Below are positions 34,623-44,704 of a stretch of 64,000 bases of DNA, in pieces. The stretch is from Microbacterium profundi (GTDB lineage Bacteria; Actinomycetota; Actinomycetes; Actinomycetales; Microbacteriaceae), in NCBI RefSeq assembly GCF_000763375.1, contig NZ_JPSY01000002.1, forward strand, positions 62,001-126,000. Direction: 5' to 3'. A model generated the notes under the pieces. That model saw nothing but the letters and a program-made list of their open reading frames with translations, ran no database searches and was not told where the DNA came from. The translations under genes and the position numbers were made by a program. Numbering within the stretch: the first letter of the stretch is position 1; the number at the start of each line of letters is the position of its first letter.

Positions 34623-35625
34623 GCCACAGCGCCCCGGCGCAAGCAACGGCAAGAAGAAGGGCCCTCTCAAGGGCACCGGCGGACTCGGGCGCAAGTCGCT
34701 CGAGGGCCGTGGACCGACCCCGAAGGCGGAGGATCGAGCCTGGCACCCGGCTGGCAAGCGCAAGGCCGCCGCCGAACGCTTTGCGGCATCCGGCGGCAAG
34801 GGCAGGCCCGGTGGACGTCCCAGTAACGCGAGCAGCCAGAACCGCTCGTCCAAGGCGAAGGCCGGCGACGAGACCGAGAACGTCACCGGACGCAACTCGG
34901 TGCTGGAGGCGCTGCGCGCCAAGATCCCCGCGACGGCGTTCTACATCGCGCAGCGCGTCGAGATGGACGACCGCGTCAAGGAGATGCTCTCGATCGCCAC
35001 GCATCGCGGAATCCCCGTGATGGAGGTCACGCGGCAGGAACTCGACCGCATGGCCGGTTTCGATGGAGTGCACCAGGGTGTCGCGCTCAAGGTCCCACCG
35101 TACGAGTACGCGCACCCGCAGGATCTGCTCGAACTGGTCTCAGGTCGCGGTGAGCTGCCGCTGTTCGTCGCGCTCGACGGCATCACCGATCCGCGCAATC
35201 TCGGAGCGATCATCCGCTCGACGGCCGCGTTCGGCGGGCACGGCATCATCCTGCCGCAGCGTCGCTCGGCCGGTGTGAACTCCGCGGCATGGAAGACGAG
35301 CGCCGGTGCCGCCGCCCGCATCCCCGTGGCGATGGCGACGAACCTGACCACGCAGCTGAAGGAATTCAAGAAGCAGGGCGTGTTCGTGATCGGACTCGAC
35401 GGCGGCGGTGATGTGTCGCTGCCCGACCTCGCACTCGCCGATCGCCCCGTCGTGATCGTCGTCGGCTCAGAGGGCAAGGGTCTCTCGCGTCTCGTGACGG
35501 AGAACTGCGACCAGATCGTCTCGATCCCGATCTCGGCGGCCACGGAATCGTTGAACGCAGGCATCGCGGCATCCGTCGCGCTGTATCAGGTCGCCACGGT
35601 GCGGGCGCAGCTCGCCGGAAAGTAG
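34615..35625 (+). CDS. rlmB: 23S rRNA 2'-O-methyltransferase (TrmH/SpoU family)
   Basis: 336 residues from ATG 34615, overlapping the cysS end by eight bases; GGAG lies upstream. A long Lys/Gly/Arg-rich N-terminal tail (about 80 residues) precedes the SpoU substrate-binding domain (VTGRNSVLEALRAKIP) and the knotted catalytic domain with FVALDGITDPRNLGAIIRSTAAFG, VIVVGSEGKGLSRL and ISAATESLNAGIAASVALY (motifs 1-3). Methylates G2251-type ribose in 23S rRNA by homology. The basic tail is typical of actinobacteria. Confidence 0.93.
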   Translation: MVKPQRPGASNGKKKGPLKGTGGLGRKSLEGRGPTPKAEDRAWHPAGKRKAAAERFAASGGKGRPGGRPSNASSQNRSSKAKAGDETENVTGRNSVLEALRAKIPATAFYIAQRVEMDDRVKEMLSIATHRGIPVMEVTRQELDRMAGFDGVHQGVALKVPPYEYAHPQDLLELVSGRGELPLFVALDGITDPRNLGAIIRSTAAFGGHGIILPQRRSAGVNSAAWKTSAGAAARIPVAMATNLTTQLKEFKKQGVFVIGLDGGGDVSLPDLALADRPVVIVVGSEGKGLSRLVTENCDQIVSIPISAATESLNAGIAASVALYQVATVRAQLAGK

Positions 35626-35637
35626 TCGGGAGAAGTC

Positions 35638-36276
35638 ATGGCTCGTATCGCCGTCATCGGAGGAACCGGCTACGCCGGCTCGAACATCGTCGCCGAGGCC
35701 GTCTCGCGCGGCCACTCCGTCGTCTCGTTGGCGCGTTCCGTGCCGACTGAGCGGGTGGAAGGCGCCGTGTACGTCGAAGGGAACATCCTCGACGTGCCAG
35801 GACTGCTCACCCAGATCGAAGAGGTCGACGTCGTCATCCAGGCGCTTTCGCCGCGTGGCGACATGGTCGGCAAGGTGCGTCCGGCGACCGCTGAGCTGTT
35901 CGCGGCGCTGCCCGACGGCGTGCGTCTCGGCGTCGTCGGGGGAGCGGGAGGCAGCCTGGTCGCACCGGGCGGTCCTCGGCTCGTGGATGCGGGCTTCCCT
36001 GAGGAGTTCAAGGCCGAAGCCATGGAGGCGGTCGGCGTGCTGGAGGACCTTCAAGGCGCGCCGGAGGGCAAGGACTGGTTCTTCGTGCACCCGGCCGGCG
36101 GCTTCGGCAACTGGGCACCGGGTGAGCGCACCGGCACATACCGCGACGGCGGGCCGGTCCTGGTGACGGATGCCGCGGGCGAGTCGTACATCTCCGGACG
36201 AGATCTCGGTGTCGCATTCGTCGATGAGATCGAGAACCCGAAGCACCACCGCGAGAACTTCGCCGTCGGCTACTGA
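35638..36276 (+). CDS. NAD(P)-binding SDR/NmrA-like protein
   Basis: 212 residues with an N-terminal Rossmann motif (IAVIGGTGYAGSNIVAEA) and the short-chain-dehydrogenase-like core LGVVGGAGGSLVAPGG. Members include flavin reductases and NmrA-type redox sensors; the absence of an obvious YxxxK catalytic pair in the middle suggests an NmrA/BLVRB-like role. The last codons (VGY-stop) are part of a 15-bp tandem repeat continuing past the gene. Substrate unknown. Confidence 0.75.
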   Translation: MARIAVIGGTGYAGSNIVAEAVSRGHSVVSLARSVPTERVEGAVYVEGNILDVPGLLTQIEEVDVVIQALSPRGDMVGKVRPATAELFAALPDGVRLGVVGGAGGSLVAPGGPRLVDAGFPEEFKAEAMEAVGVLEDLQGAPEGKDWFFVHPAGGFGNWAPGERTGTYRDGGPVLVTDAAGESYISGRDLGVAFVDEIENPKHHRENFAVGY

Positions 36277-36323
36277 GCCATCGGCTACTGAGCCATCGGC
36301 TACTGAGCCGTCGCCTACTGGCC
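36264..36323. repeat. 15-bp tandem repeat spanning a stop codon
   Basis: Four units of the type CATCGGCTACTGAGC at 36264, 36279, 36294 and 36309 (the first begins CG and the last is diverged). The first copy encodes the VGY-stop of the SDR gene, so the remainder repeats the gene end after translation stops. Confidence 0.85.
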
Positions 36324-36324
36324 G

Positions 36325-37629
36325 TCAGACGAGGTCGCGCCAGTCGACCTCACCGGTGTCGTCGGCGACCGCCACGGCGCCGGTCATCACCGGCAGCGAC
36401 ATGGTCTCGGTCGGCGGGCCCATGATCGTGGCCTCGTCGCGGCGATGGCGCAGCACATCGTTGATGTACGAGGTGAGCACCTCTGCCAGCGGCACCGAGC
36501 GGTCGTTGGCCTGTGACAGGTACCAGCGGTGCTCGAGAACCTGGTGGAACACCTCTGCCGGCTCCAGCTTGGCGCGCAGCTCGTACGGGATCGCCCGCAC
36601 GACGGGTTCGAACACCCTGGTCAGCCACTCGTGCGCGTACATCTCCTCATCCGCCCACTCCTTCTTGGAGCGTGCACGGAATTCATCCAGGTCGTTCAAC
36701 AGCCGACGCGCCTGGTTCTCCTCGACATCGAGCCCGGTGAGCCGGATGAGGCGGCGCTGGTGATGACCGGCGTCCACGACCTTCGGCTGGATCTCCACGA
36801 CCGTCCCGTCTCCGGTGGTCGTCATCGACATCTCATCGATGTCGAAGCCGAGCGCGTTCAACTGCTCGACGCGCTCCGTGATGCGCCAGGTCTCGTTGGC
36901 CGAGAACGACTCCTCTGCGGTCAGCGCCGCCCACAGCGAGTGATACGACGACACGATGCCGTCGGCGATGGCGACCGCATCCACTCCGTGCTCCAGGCGC
37001 CCGCCGGCTGCGAGGTCCATGATCTCGCCGGCGATGTTCGTGCGGGCGAGGTCGAGGTCGTAGAGGCGCTGTCCTTCCGTGAGGCCCTCTTCGTGCAGTT
37101 CGCCGGTCTCGGCATCCACCAGGTAGGCGGCGAAGGCGCCGGCGTCGCGACGGAACAGCGTGTTCGACAGCGAGACGTCACCCCAGTAGAAGCCGACGTT
37201 GTGCACCCGGACGAGCAGCAGCGCCAGGGCATCGACGAGTCGGGTGGCGGTGTCGGGGCGCAGGACGCGCGTGAACAGCGCCCGGTAGGGCATGGAGAAG
37301 CGCAGGTGCGATGTCACCAGTACAGCCGGAAGCGGAGTACCTGCGTCGTCCGAGCGCCCGGCGATCACGGCGACGCGATCCACGCATGGCACGTCGAGGC
37401 GTGCGAGGTTGCCGAGCATGTCGTACTCGCGCTGCGCCATCTCGGCGGTGGTCTCTTTGACGGCGACGACACGGCCGGACAGATCGGCGAATCGCACGAG
37501 GTGCCGGGAGAGACCCTTGGGCAGCGAGACGATGCGCTCAGATGGCCATTTCGCGAGCGGAGTCGACCAGGGCAGCGACAGCAGCTCAGGGTTGACCTTG
37601 CTGGCGGTGATGCGCAGTGCGTCCTGCAT
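36325..37629 (-). CDS. DUF4032 kinase-fold protein
   Basis: 434 residues. An N-terminal region with VVAVKETTAEMAQREYDML (Lys and Glu in kinase spacing) and LLVRVHNVGFYWGDVSLSNTLFRRD, which resembles the catalytic loop of lipopolysaccharide-kinase or RIO-like folds with an Asp and Asn, then a C-terminal DUF4032 helical domain (HQRRLIRLTGLDVEENQARRLLNDLDEF). No membrane helices or signal. Possibly an atypical kinase; no substrate can be named. It is the last gene before the sugar ABC ATPase on this strand. Confidence 0.8.
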   Translation of the reverse strand: MQDALRITASKVNPELLSLPWSTPLAKWPSERIVSLPKGLSRHLVRFADLSGRVVAVKETTAEMAQREYDMLGNLARLDVPCVDRVAVIAGRSDDAGTPLPAVLVTSHLRFSMPYRALFTRVLRPDTATRLVDALALLLVRVHNVGFYWGDVSLSNTLFRRDAGAFAAYLVDAETGELHEEGLTEGQRLYDLDLARTNIAGEIMDLAAGGRLEHGVDAVAIADGIVSSYHSLWAALTAEESFSANETWRITERVEQLNALGFDIDEMSMTTTGDGTVVEIQPKVVDAGHHQRRLIRLTGLDVEENQARRLLNDLDEFRARSKKEWADEEMYAHEWLTRVFEPVVRAIPYELRAKLEPAEVFHQVLEHRWYLSQANDRSVPLAEVLTSYINDVLRHRRDEATIMGPPTETMSLPVMTGAVAVADDTGEVDWRDLV

Positions 37630-37647
37630 GTGGCTCCCGGGGAAACG

Positions 37648-37686
37648 ACACGGCGCGGGTGACCCGAAGGTCAGCCCGCGCCGTGT
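37648..37686 (-). terminator. Terminator after the sugar ABC ATPase gene
   Basis: 17-bp stem ACACGGCGCGGGTGACC with a single bulge in the other arm and loop CGAA, between the ATPase gene and the DUF4032 gene on the minus strand. Confidence 0.75.
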
Positions 37687-37696
37687 GCGATGGAAC

Positions 37697-38803
<1,107 letters not shown>

Positions 38804-39019
38804 TGTTTTCTCCTTCACCGGCAGGTACGTGCCGGACGATCCGTTGTGATGGATGCGGTGGGTATGAGCCACCGTGGCCCGCCTTCGGGCCGAGTCAAGT
38901 ATGGCACGGAGGGGAGGCACCTGGGTATTTCCCAGCCTGACTGGTTAACATCGATTGCGGTCCTGCTTGTGCAGAGGACATCGGGGAGCCCGTCCCCACC
39001 ACGACTTTCAAGAGGAACG

Positions 39020-39973
39020 ATGTCGAGCGACGAAACGCCGAACGTCCCCTCCCCTCGCAGCTCCCGTGAGGCGGTTCGGGAAAAGGCCCAGCAGGTGCAC
39101 GCCAAGCAGTCCAGGGCGCGGATCATGCGACGGATCATCGTCGGTGCCGTCGCCGTCGTCGCGGTGGGCGCCATTGGCACTGCGGTGGCGATGGCGGTGA
39201 ACTCATCGGTATCGGAGCCGACCATGAGTCCGAGCGGTATGGACTCCGACGGCATCGTCGTGAACTCGGCGCCGAACGTCGGTGCCGAGGACGTGCCTGA
39301 GACGCCGGCTCCGGAGGAGACGACGTCCGGCGCGACCGAGACGCCTGATCCGACACCGCAGCCGACGGCATCGGCTGCGGCCGTCGATGTGCACATCTAT
39401 GTCGACTACCTCTCGCCCGGTGCCGGAGAGTTCGAGCGAGCGAATGCGCGCCAGCTGGCGGGCTGGATCAACGAGGATGCCGTCACCGTGACATATCACC
39501 CGGTGTCGATGCTCACTGCGAGCTCCAACGGCACGAAGTACTCGCTGCGTGCGGCGGCGGCGGCGGCGTGCGTGTCCACGTATTCTCCGGCGCAGTTCTA
39601 CTCGTTCAACAACGAACTGCTCGTCGACCAGCCCGAGGTCGACACCAATGGCCGGTCCAACGTCGAACTCGCCGACCTCGCCCAGGCGGTCGGCGTCGAT
39701 GACCCCAAGGTCGTTCGCAAGTGCATCGAGAAGGAAGACTTCGTCTCTTGGGCGAAGGAGGCCACCTCGCGTGCCCTCGAAGGCCCACTCGTCGGCTCCG
39801 ACGACCTCGTGCTCACGAGCGCTCCGATGATCGTCGTGAACGGCGAGGCCTACGTCGGCTCCCTGAAGGATCCTGCCGAGTTCGCGCAGTTCGTGCTGAC
39901 AGTGGCCAGCGAGACCGACGAGACCCAGGCGCCGACGCACACTCCGGCCCCGACAGAGACACCCGCGGAGTAG
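39020..39973 (+). CDS. DsbA-like thioredoxin-fold protein lacking the CxxC motif
   Basis: 317 residues from ATG 39020 (AGAGGAAC upstream). Cytoplasmic N-terminus, one membrane helix (about 38-60), then an acidic Thr/Pro/Ala-rich linker (about 65-120) and an extracytoplasmic DsbA-like fold. Where the active site CPYC normally sits the sequence reads HIYVDYLSPGAGEFERAN; both cysteines are missing. Single cysteines remain in AAACVSTYS and VVRKCIEKED. The insertion point and the PTPTETPAE tail match a conserved actinobacterial family. Likely a binding or chaperone protein, not an oxidoreductase. Confidence 0.75.
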   Translation: MSSDETPNVPSPRSSREAVREKAQQVHAKQSRARIMRRIIVGAVAVVAVGAIGTAVAMAVNSSVSEPTMSPSGMDSDGIVVNSAPNVGAEDVPETPAPEETTSGATETPDPTPQPTASAAAVDVHIYVDYLSPGAGEFERANARQLAGWINEDAVTVTYHPVSMLTASSNGTKYSLRAAAAAACVSTYSPAQFYSFNNELLVDQPEVDTNGRSNVELADLAQAVGVDDPKVVRKCIEKEDFVSWAKEATSRALEGPLVGSDDLVLTSAPMIVVNGEAYVGSLKDPAEFAQFVLTVASETDETQAPTHTPAPTETPAE

Positions 39974-40018
39974 CCCGGTTCGGAGACGTGCTCCACTCTC
40001 GCTAAACTGGATCCGTTC

Positions 40019-40094
40019 GCCGACTTAGCTCAGCTGGTAGAGCACCTGTCTTGTAAACAGGATGTCACGGGTTCGAATCCCGTAGTCGGCTCCA
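40019..40094 (+). tRNA. tRNA-Thr(TGT)
   Basis: Acceptor GCCGACT/AGTCGGC, D arm GCTC/GAGC, anticodon arm CCTGT-CTTGTAA-ACAGG, T arm CACGGG-TTCGAAT-CCCGT. CCA encoded at 40092-40094. A TAAACT hexamer (40003-40008) with TTCGGA 18 bases further up could be the promoter. Confidence 0.97.
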
Positions 40095-40113
40095 TTCTTC
40101 GTGGGTTGCAGCG

Positions 40114-40419
40114 TCATCGCGCGCTGTTCGGCTTACGCCCGCGCCGCGGCCGATCGTGCCAGGCTGCGATCGCCTCGGGTGTGAGGTCGTCGCGATCCCA
40201 CAGGTATCCCGAGACATTGCCGATCGGATCGATGAATGCATCGCTGGCGGATGACGCATCACCCGCATCGCGGCGGCGCATCGTCTGGCGCAGTGACACG
40301 GGTGTGACTCCGAGCAGCTCTGCGACCTCATCGATCGTCGCGTAGCGGGCCGCGAACCGCGGTTCTGCCGTGCCGTCGCGCAGAGCGCGCGGCCGGGAGC
40401 CGTTCTGTTCAGATGACAT
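40114..40419 (-). CDS. Small helix-turn-helix protein
   Basis: 101 residues from ATG 40419, with GGAGGG six bases before; the longer frame from 40446 is not needed. Middle segment YATIDEVAELLGVTPVSLRQTMRRRD is a plausible MerR/HTH-17 type DNA-binding helix pair, then SGYLWDRDDLTPEAIAAWHD, as in excisionase-like or winged-helix accessory proteins, and a basic end. No recombinase is nearby. It ends about 20 bases from the tRNA-Thr CCA. Function not assigned. Confidence 0.65.
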   Translation of the reverse strand: MSSEQNGSRPRALRDGTAEPRFAARYATIDEVAELLGVTPVSLRQTMRRRDAGDASSASDAFIDPIGNVSGYLWDRDDLTPEAIAAWHDRPRRGRKPNSAR

Positions 40420-40485
40420 GGAAACCCTCCGTGTATGAACGCTCACGATAACTCACAGCCGCGACGTCGCAGATAGCATGACCGC

Positions 40486-41211
40486 ATGGATGAGCCCGTC
40501 AACCGCCTCGAGCTCGCGGGCACGCACAACTTCCGCGAGGTCGCTCCTGGCGTGCTGACACCCGGCATGCTGTACCGCTCCGACGCACTGCACCGGCTCA
40601 CCCGCGAGGGACGCGGCACGTTGCACGAGCTCGGCATCCGGCAGGTCATCGACCTTCGTTCGGCATTCGACCGGCGCATCGGCGGGCGCGACCGGCTCCG
40701 TGGGACGGGCGCGACCCGGCTATCCGTGCCGATCGATGGCGCTCCGCGCGCGTTCGATCCGCGCACCCTCACCCTGCAGGAGATCTACGAGACCGTGCTC
40801 AGCCGTCATCAGAGCGATCTCGGGCGCGTCGTCCGCGCAGTCGCGTCGACCGACGGCCCTGTCCTCGTGCACTGCACCGCCGGCAAGGATCGCACCGGCC
40901 TCGTCGTGGCGCTCATCCTCACCGCGCTCGACATCGATCGCGACATCATCCTCGCCGACTACTCGGCCACTGCGGCGAACCTCTCGGGAGAGTGGACAGA
41001 GCGGATGCTGCGCAAGATCCGGCGCTTCCGCGTGCCGATGACGGACAACCTGATGGAGGTGCTGACGAGATCGCCGGCCGCGGTGTTGAGCGGTACGTTC
41101 GACTGGCTCGACCGCGAACACGGCGGTGCCTTGGCCTACCTGCAGCAGGCCGGCGTCGACGGCGCTGTGCGCGACCAGCTGCGAGAGGCACTGCTTCCCC
41201 GCACCGGTTGA
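40486..41211 (+). CDS. Tyrosine-protein phosphatase (PtpB-like)
   Basis: 241 residues. Begins with LAGTHNFREVAPG and GMLYRSDAL, the DSP-like opening of family 3 tyrosine phosphatases, and carries the P-loop VLVHCTAGKDRTGLV with catalytic Cys near residue 131. A lone Asp in VIDLRSAFDRRIG may supply the general acid. Members include mycobacterial PtpB and protein phosphatases of phosphoinositide type. It stands alone. Confidence 0.85.
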   Translation: MDEPVNRLELAGTHNFREVAPGVLTPGMLYRSDALHRLTREGRGTLHELGIRQVIDLRSAFDRRIGGRDRLRGTGATRLSVPIDGAPRAFDPRTLTLQEIYETVLSRHQSDLGRVVRAVASTDGPVLVHCTAGKDRTGLVVALILTALDIDRDIILADYSATAANLSGEWTERMLRKIRRFRVPMTDNLMEVLTRSPAAVLSGTFDWLDREHGGALAYLQQAGVDGAVRDQLREALLPRTG

Positions 41212-41223
41212 CGCGAAGCGGCG

Positions 41224-42498
41224 TCAGGTGATCTCCTCGCCGACCTTTCGCCGATTCACGAGCAGCGGCGCGGCCAGTCCGTGCAGCAGAATGCTGCCGA
41301 CGACGGTGGCGACCATGATCGTCAGCACGGCCACGCCCTCGTCCTCGGGGAGCGCGTTGTACGCCAGCAGCCCGAACACGATCGACGCCGTGCCGCGCGG
41401 GCCGAGCGCGCCGATCAGAAGCCGGTCGCGCCTGCCCACCGAGCTGCCCATGAGCGACAGGTACACCGGGACGACGCGCAGCAGAGTCAGCGCGAGCACG
41501 GCGAACAGCAGCATCCACCAGTCGATCCCCGACGTGATCACCAGGAGCATGGCTCCGCCGAGTACGAACCACACGAAGTTCGCGGCCAGAGCCCCCACTT
41601 CCTCCACCAGGAGCAGCTCGCTGCGGTCGATCCCTTCGGATCGATGACCTCTCGTACGTGTCAACCGGTATCCGATCCCGGCCACGAAAGCGGCGACGAA
41701 GCCATTCGCGTTGAAGATCGGGATGCTCGCCACCCCGTAGGCGATGAGCGGGAGGATCAGCATGACGTAGCGGGCGCCGAGTGCGTCTGCGATGAGGCGT
41801 GCACGCGCGATGCGCACGAGGTATCCGATTCCGGTACCCAGCACGATGCCGATCACGACGGCGATCACGGTCGACGGAACGGCGTTGATGAATGCGTCCA
41901 TGAACTGGATCGCCGGGCCCTCGAGCGCGTCGTCGGTGATATCGGACTCCGGGGTGCGCACAATGGTCGACCAGATGACGGCCAGCGCCAGCGACATGCC
42001 GAAGACGGGGGAGATCAGTCCGTCGTTGTAGCCGCTCTCCACGTTCAGGATCTGACGCAACCGCGCGGGGAGTCGTCGATTGCGAAGCAGAGATGCGGCC
42101 GGCGCGAAATCGATCGGCAGGATCACGCACGCCACGACGAGAAGCACGAGCAGACCGGTGTCAGGGATGAGCAGCATGCCTGTCGCGACCGTCAACACGA
42201 TCGACAACGGCAGCGCGATGAGCACGAGGCGAGCGATCACCCTTCCTTCGCGACCGAAGATGCCGCCCTTGACCTCGGTGGCATCGGCGAAGAGCAGGAT
42301 CGCGAGGATCACCTCGACGATCTTCTCGGAGATCGGAGAATCGATCGCGGTGCCGAAGGAGTCGACGTCCCAGATGACCGTCACGGCTCCGAGCAGCACC
42401 AGGCCGATCGGCCCGGCGACGCCCCAGCGCTCGAAGCGGTGCGAGATCAGAGACCAGAGCAGGATCGCGGCGAGCCCGATCAGGACGAGATGCGGCAT
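41224..42498 (-). CDS. Cation/proton antiporter, NhaP (CPA1) type
   Basis: 424 residues with about twelve hydrophobic segments. Core motifs of CPA1 exchangers: QILNVESGYNDGLISPVFG (NhaP END-like segment) and LIGALGPRGTASIVFGLL (Arg of the exchange site). Exchanges Na+ or K+ for protons and helps pH homeostasis. The gene ends about ten bases from the SRAP gene on the same strand, so the two may be transcribed together. Confidence 0.88.
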   Translation of the reverse strand: MPHLVLIGLAAILLWSLISHRFERWGVAGPIGLVLLGAVTVIWDVDSFGTAIDSPISEKIVEVILAILLFADATEVKGGIFGREGRVIARLVLIALPLSIVLTVATGMLLIPDTGLLVLLVVACVILPIDFAPAASLLRNRRLPARLRQILNVESGYNDGLISPVFGMSLALAVIWSTIVRTPESDITDDALEGPAIQFMDAFINAVPSTVIAVVIGIVLGTGIGYLVRIARARLIADALGARYVMLILPLIAYGVASIPIFNANGFVAAFVAGIGYRLTRTRGHRSEGIDRSELLLVEEVGALAANFVWFVLGGAMLLVITSGIDWWMLLFAVLALTLLRVVPVYLSLMGSSVGRRDRLLIGALGPRGTASIVFGLLAYNALPEDEGVAVLTIMVATVVGSILLHGLAAPLLVNRRKVGEEIT

Positions 42499-42507
42499 GG
42501 CCGACGC

Positions 42508-43134
42508 CTAGGGTCGTGCCGAGACGGTGATGCGTTCAGCCAGTACGCCCGAGGCGAGGATCGCCTCGTCGATCAGTTCTCGGCTCGGCGTGCCTGTCAG
42601 CCACTCCTGACTCATTCCGGGCGGGATGAGCACAGGCATCCGGTCGTGGAACTCCTTGAGATGATCGGCGGCCGGCGCCATCACGATGGAGTAGCACGTG
42701 ATCCACTCCCCGTCCGGGGTGCGTCCGCGCTGGGTCACGGCGGCCATGCCGAACAGTGCTTGGTTGTCGAGGGCGAACTCGTGCCAGAGCCTGGCCGGCT
42801 TCTGCATCTCGAACCACCCGGTCGTCGGCACGATCGCGCGGGTCCTCAGCCCACCCGGACGCTCTTGAAGACGCTCGGAGCGGGTGTTGATCGAGGGGAA
42901 CTTCGCCGGCTCGCCGTCCACGAGGTAGCCCCACCACGCCGGCTCCAGCGCGGCGGCGTCGCCACCCGGAACGACCAGCGGATTCAGATTGCGCAGGTTC
43001 TTGCCCGTGGGGCGCAGGGTCTCGCCCGCGTTCTGCTCAGCCCAGTCGCGCAGCCCCTCGATGACATCGGCATCCGCCTCGGCAAGCAGCTCGGCATCAG
43101 TGAATCGGGGATCCAGTCCGTAGCTCGCACACAT
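42508..43134 (-). CDS. SOS-response-associated peptidase (SRAP, YedK/HMCES family)
   Basis: 208 residues. Starts M-C: Cys2 is the nucleophile that forms a thiazolidine with abasic sites in single-stranded DNA. Other conserved residues: Asn in PSINTRSERL, Glu in GWFEMQK, His in DRMPVL-region neighbours (AADHLKEFHDRMPVLIP). The much longer frame that begins upstream is an artefact; the M-C start is diagnostic. Shields abasic sites during replication. Confidence 0.92.
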   Translation of the reverse strand: MCASYGLDPRFTDAELLAEADADVIEGLRDWAEQNAGETLRPTGKNLRNLNPLVVPGGDAAALEPAWWGYLVDGEPAKFPSINTRSERLQERPGGLRTRAIVPTTGWFEMQKPARLWHEFALDNQALFGMAAVTQRGRTPDGEWITCYSIVMAPAADHLKEFHDRMPVLIPPGMSQEWLTGTPSRELIDEAILASGVLAERITVSARP

Positions 43135-43198
43135 GTGAGCAAGAGTAGCGCCGACCGGCGACCTCGAGCAGGGGTGAACGCTCGGGTAGTGTGCTCGA

Positions 43199-44143
43199 GT
43201 GACCGCGACCCGAAGTCTTCCCGCGCCCCTCGCACTGGGTGGAGCCGTCGCGATCGGCGCGATGACTGCGATCCAGGCGCGGATCAACGGGGTGCTCGGC
43301 GTTCGCATCGATGACGGTATCGTCGCCGGGCTCGTCTCCTTCGGCGCCGGGCTCGTCGTCCTCATCGTGGTCACGCTCGCGCTCCCATCGGCGCGTACCG
43401 GCGCCGTACGCCTCTGGCGCGGCATCCGCACACGCACCATCCCGAACTGGATGCTGCTGGGCGGCGCCTGCGGGGCGCTCACCGTCTCGACGCAGGGCGT
43501 CACGGCAGGCGTCCTCGGCGTCTCCCTGTTCACCGTCGGCGTCGTCGCAGGGCAGACGGTGCACGGGCTGGTCCTCGATCGGATCGGCTTCGGACCCGCC
43601 GGAGTCGTCGCGGTGACTCCGGGGCGCGTCCTCGGCGGTGCGTTCGCGCTCGCTGCTGTGGGCGTCTCGCTCAGCGGCGACGTGATCTCGCGGACGCCGC
43701 TCTGGCTTCTCCTGCTGCCGTTCGCCGCTGGTGTCGGCATCGCATGGCAGGCGGCCACGAACGGGCGCCTCGCCCAGCGCGTCAGCTCGCCCATGTCGGC
43801 GACCCTGATGAGCTTCGTCGCGGGTACAGCCGTGCTCATCGTCGCGGCTTCGGTCAGTGTGGGGGTGCGAGGGATGCCGAATGCGCTCCCCGTAGAACCG
43901 TGGCTGTACCTCGGCGGACTGCTGGGCTTCGCCTACATCCTGCTCGGTGCCGCGATCGTCGCGCACACCGGGGTGCTGCTGCTCGGCCTCGGCTCCGTGC
44001 TCGGGCAGCTGACGGCCTCGGTGGCCATCGATCTGCTCTGGCCCCCGGCATCCGGCCCCGCGCACTGGCAGCTCGCCCTGATGGTCGCCGTCGCCGTGGC
44101 CTCCGTCGTGGTGGCGCTGCCCTGGCGGCGTCGCCGGCGCTGA
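43199..44143 (+). CDS. DMT-family (YdcZ/DUF606) membrane transporter
   Basis: 314 residues, GTG start. Ten hydrophobic segments in two halves; VGVVAGQTVHGLVLDRIGFGPAG and IGAMTAIQARINGVLG are repeated-module signatures of DUF606 exporters. Substrate unknown. Divergent from the SRAP gene, with about 65 bases between starts, and ends one base before the nitroreductase stop on the other strand. Confidence 0.85.
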   Translation: MTATRSLPAPLALGGAVAIGAMTAIQARINGVLGVRIDDGIVAGLVSFGAGLVVLIVVTLALPSARTGAVRLWRGIRTRTIPNWMLLGGACGALTVSTQGVTAGVLGVSLFTVGVVAGQTVHGLVLDRIGFGPAGVVAVTPGRVLGGAFALAAVGVSLSGDVISRTPLWLLLLPFAAGVGIAWQAATNGRLAQRVSSPMSATLMSFVAGTAVLIVAASVSVGVRGMPNALPVEPWLYLGGLLGFAYILLGAAIVAHTGVLLLGLGSVLGQLTASVAIDLLWPPASGPAHWQLALMVAVAVASVVVALPWRRRRR

Positions 44144-44704
44144 CTACTTCGCCGGCTTCTTCTTCGTCTTCGCGGGCATCCGGGTCAGCATCGCGCGGGC
44201 GTCGACGCTCTTGCGGCGCCCCGCCTTCTTGCCTGCGGGCTTGCCGCCGACGTAGAGCCACCCGAGGAGCGCTTCGTCCTTGTGCAGCCCATGCGCCTTG
44301 GCGACCGCCTTCGAGCGCGTGTACTCGCCGGTACGCCAGAAGACGCCCCACCCGGCGTCGTCGAGCAGCAGGCTCATGGTGTGCGCGACGCCCGAGGCGA
44401 CGGCCTCCTGCTCCCAGCGCGGCACCTTGCTGCTCGTGCGGAAACTCGCCACGACCGCGATCAGCAGGGGAGCGCGCAACGGCTTGGACGAGGGCTTCTT
44501 GTCGCCCTCGGCTTCGGCGATCGCCTTGCCGAGCACCACGCGATCGTCGCCGCGCAGTTCGATCAGGCGCCACGGACGCAGTGACGAATGGTCGGCGACG
44601 CGCCCTGCGGCGGCGACCAGCGTCAGCAGCTCTTCACGGGTCGGAGCGTCGTCTGTGACCTTCGACCAGGAATGCCGCGCCCTGACGGCGTCGAGCGCGC
44701 TCAC
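44144..44704 (-). CDS. Nitroreductase-family protein
   Basis: 186 residues. Shorter than usual (about 200) with a FMN-binding RARHSWSKV.D..P opening and ADHSSLRPWRLIELRGD; the end is a Lys/Ala-rich basic tail (TRMPAKTKKKPAK) of unknown value. Uses flavin and NAD(P)H; physiological substrate unknown. Its start overlaps the end of msrB by four bases, so they form an oxidative-stress pair. Confidence 0.82.
   Translation of the reverse strand: MSALDAVRARHSWSKVTDDAPTREELLTLVAAAGRVADHSSLRPWRLIELRGDDRVVLGKAIAEAEGDKKPSSKPLRAPLLIAVVASFRTSSKVPRWEQEAVASGVAHTMSLLLDDAGWGVFWRTGEYTRSKAVAKAHGLHKDEALLGWLYVGGKPAGKKAGRRKSVDARAMLTRMPAKTKKKPAK

Noticed and set aside
36264..36323. CRISPR array
   Set aside because: Direct repeats of 15 bases without spacers, next to no cas gene; a simple tandem duplication.
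41281..43314. 677-residue ORF on the plus strand
   Set aside because: Opposite the antiporter and SRAP genes; rich in Arg, Asp and His without domains.
42508..43839. Long (443-residue) reading of the SRAP gene
   Set aside because: The added part overlaps the divergent transporter; the family requires Met-Cys at the start (43134).
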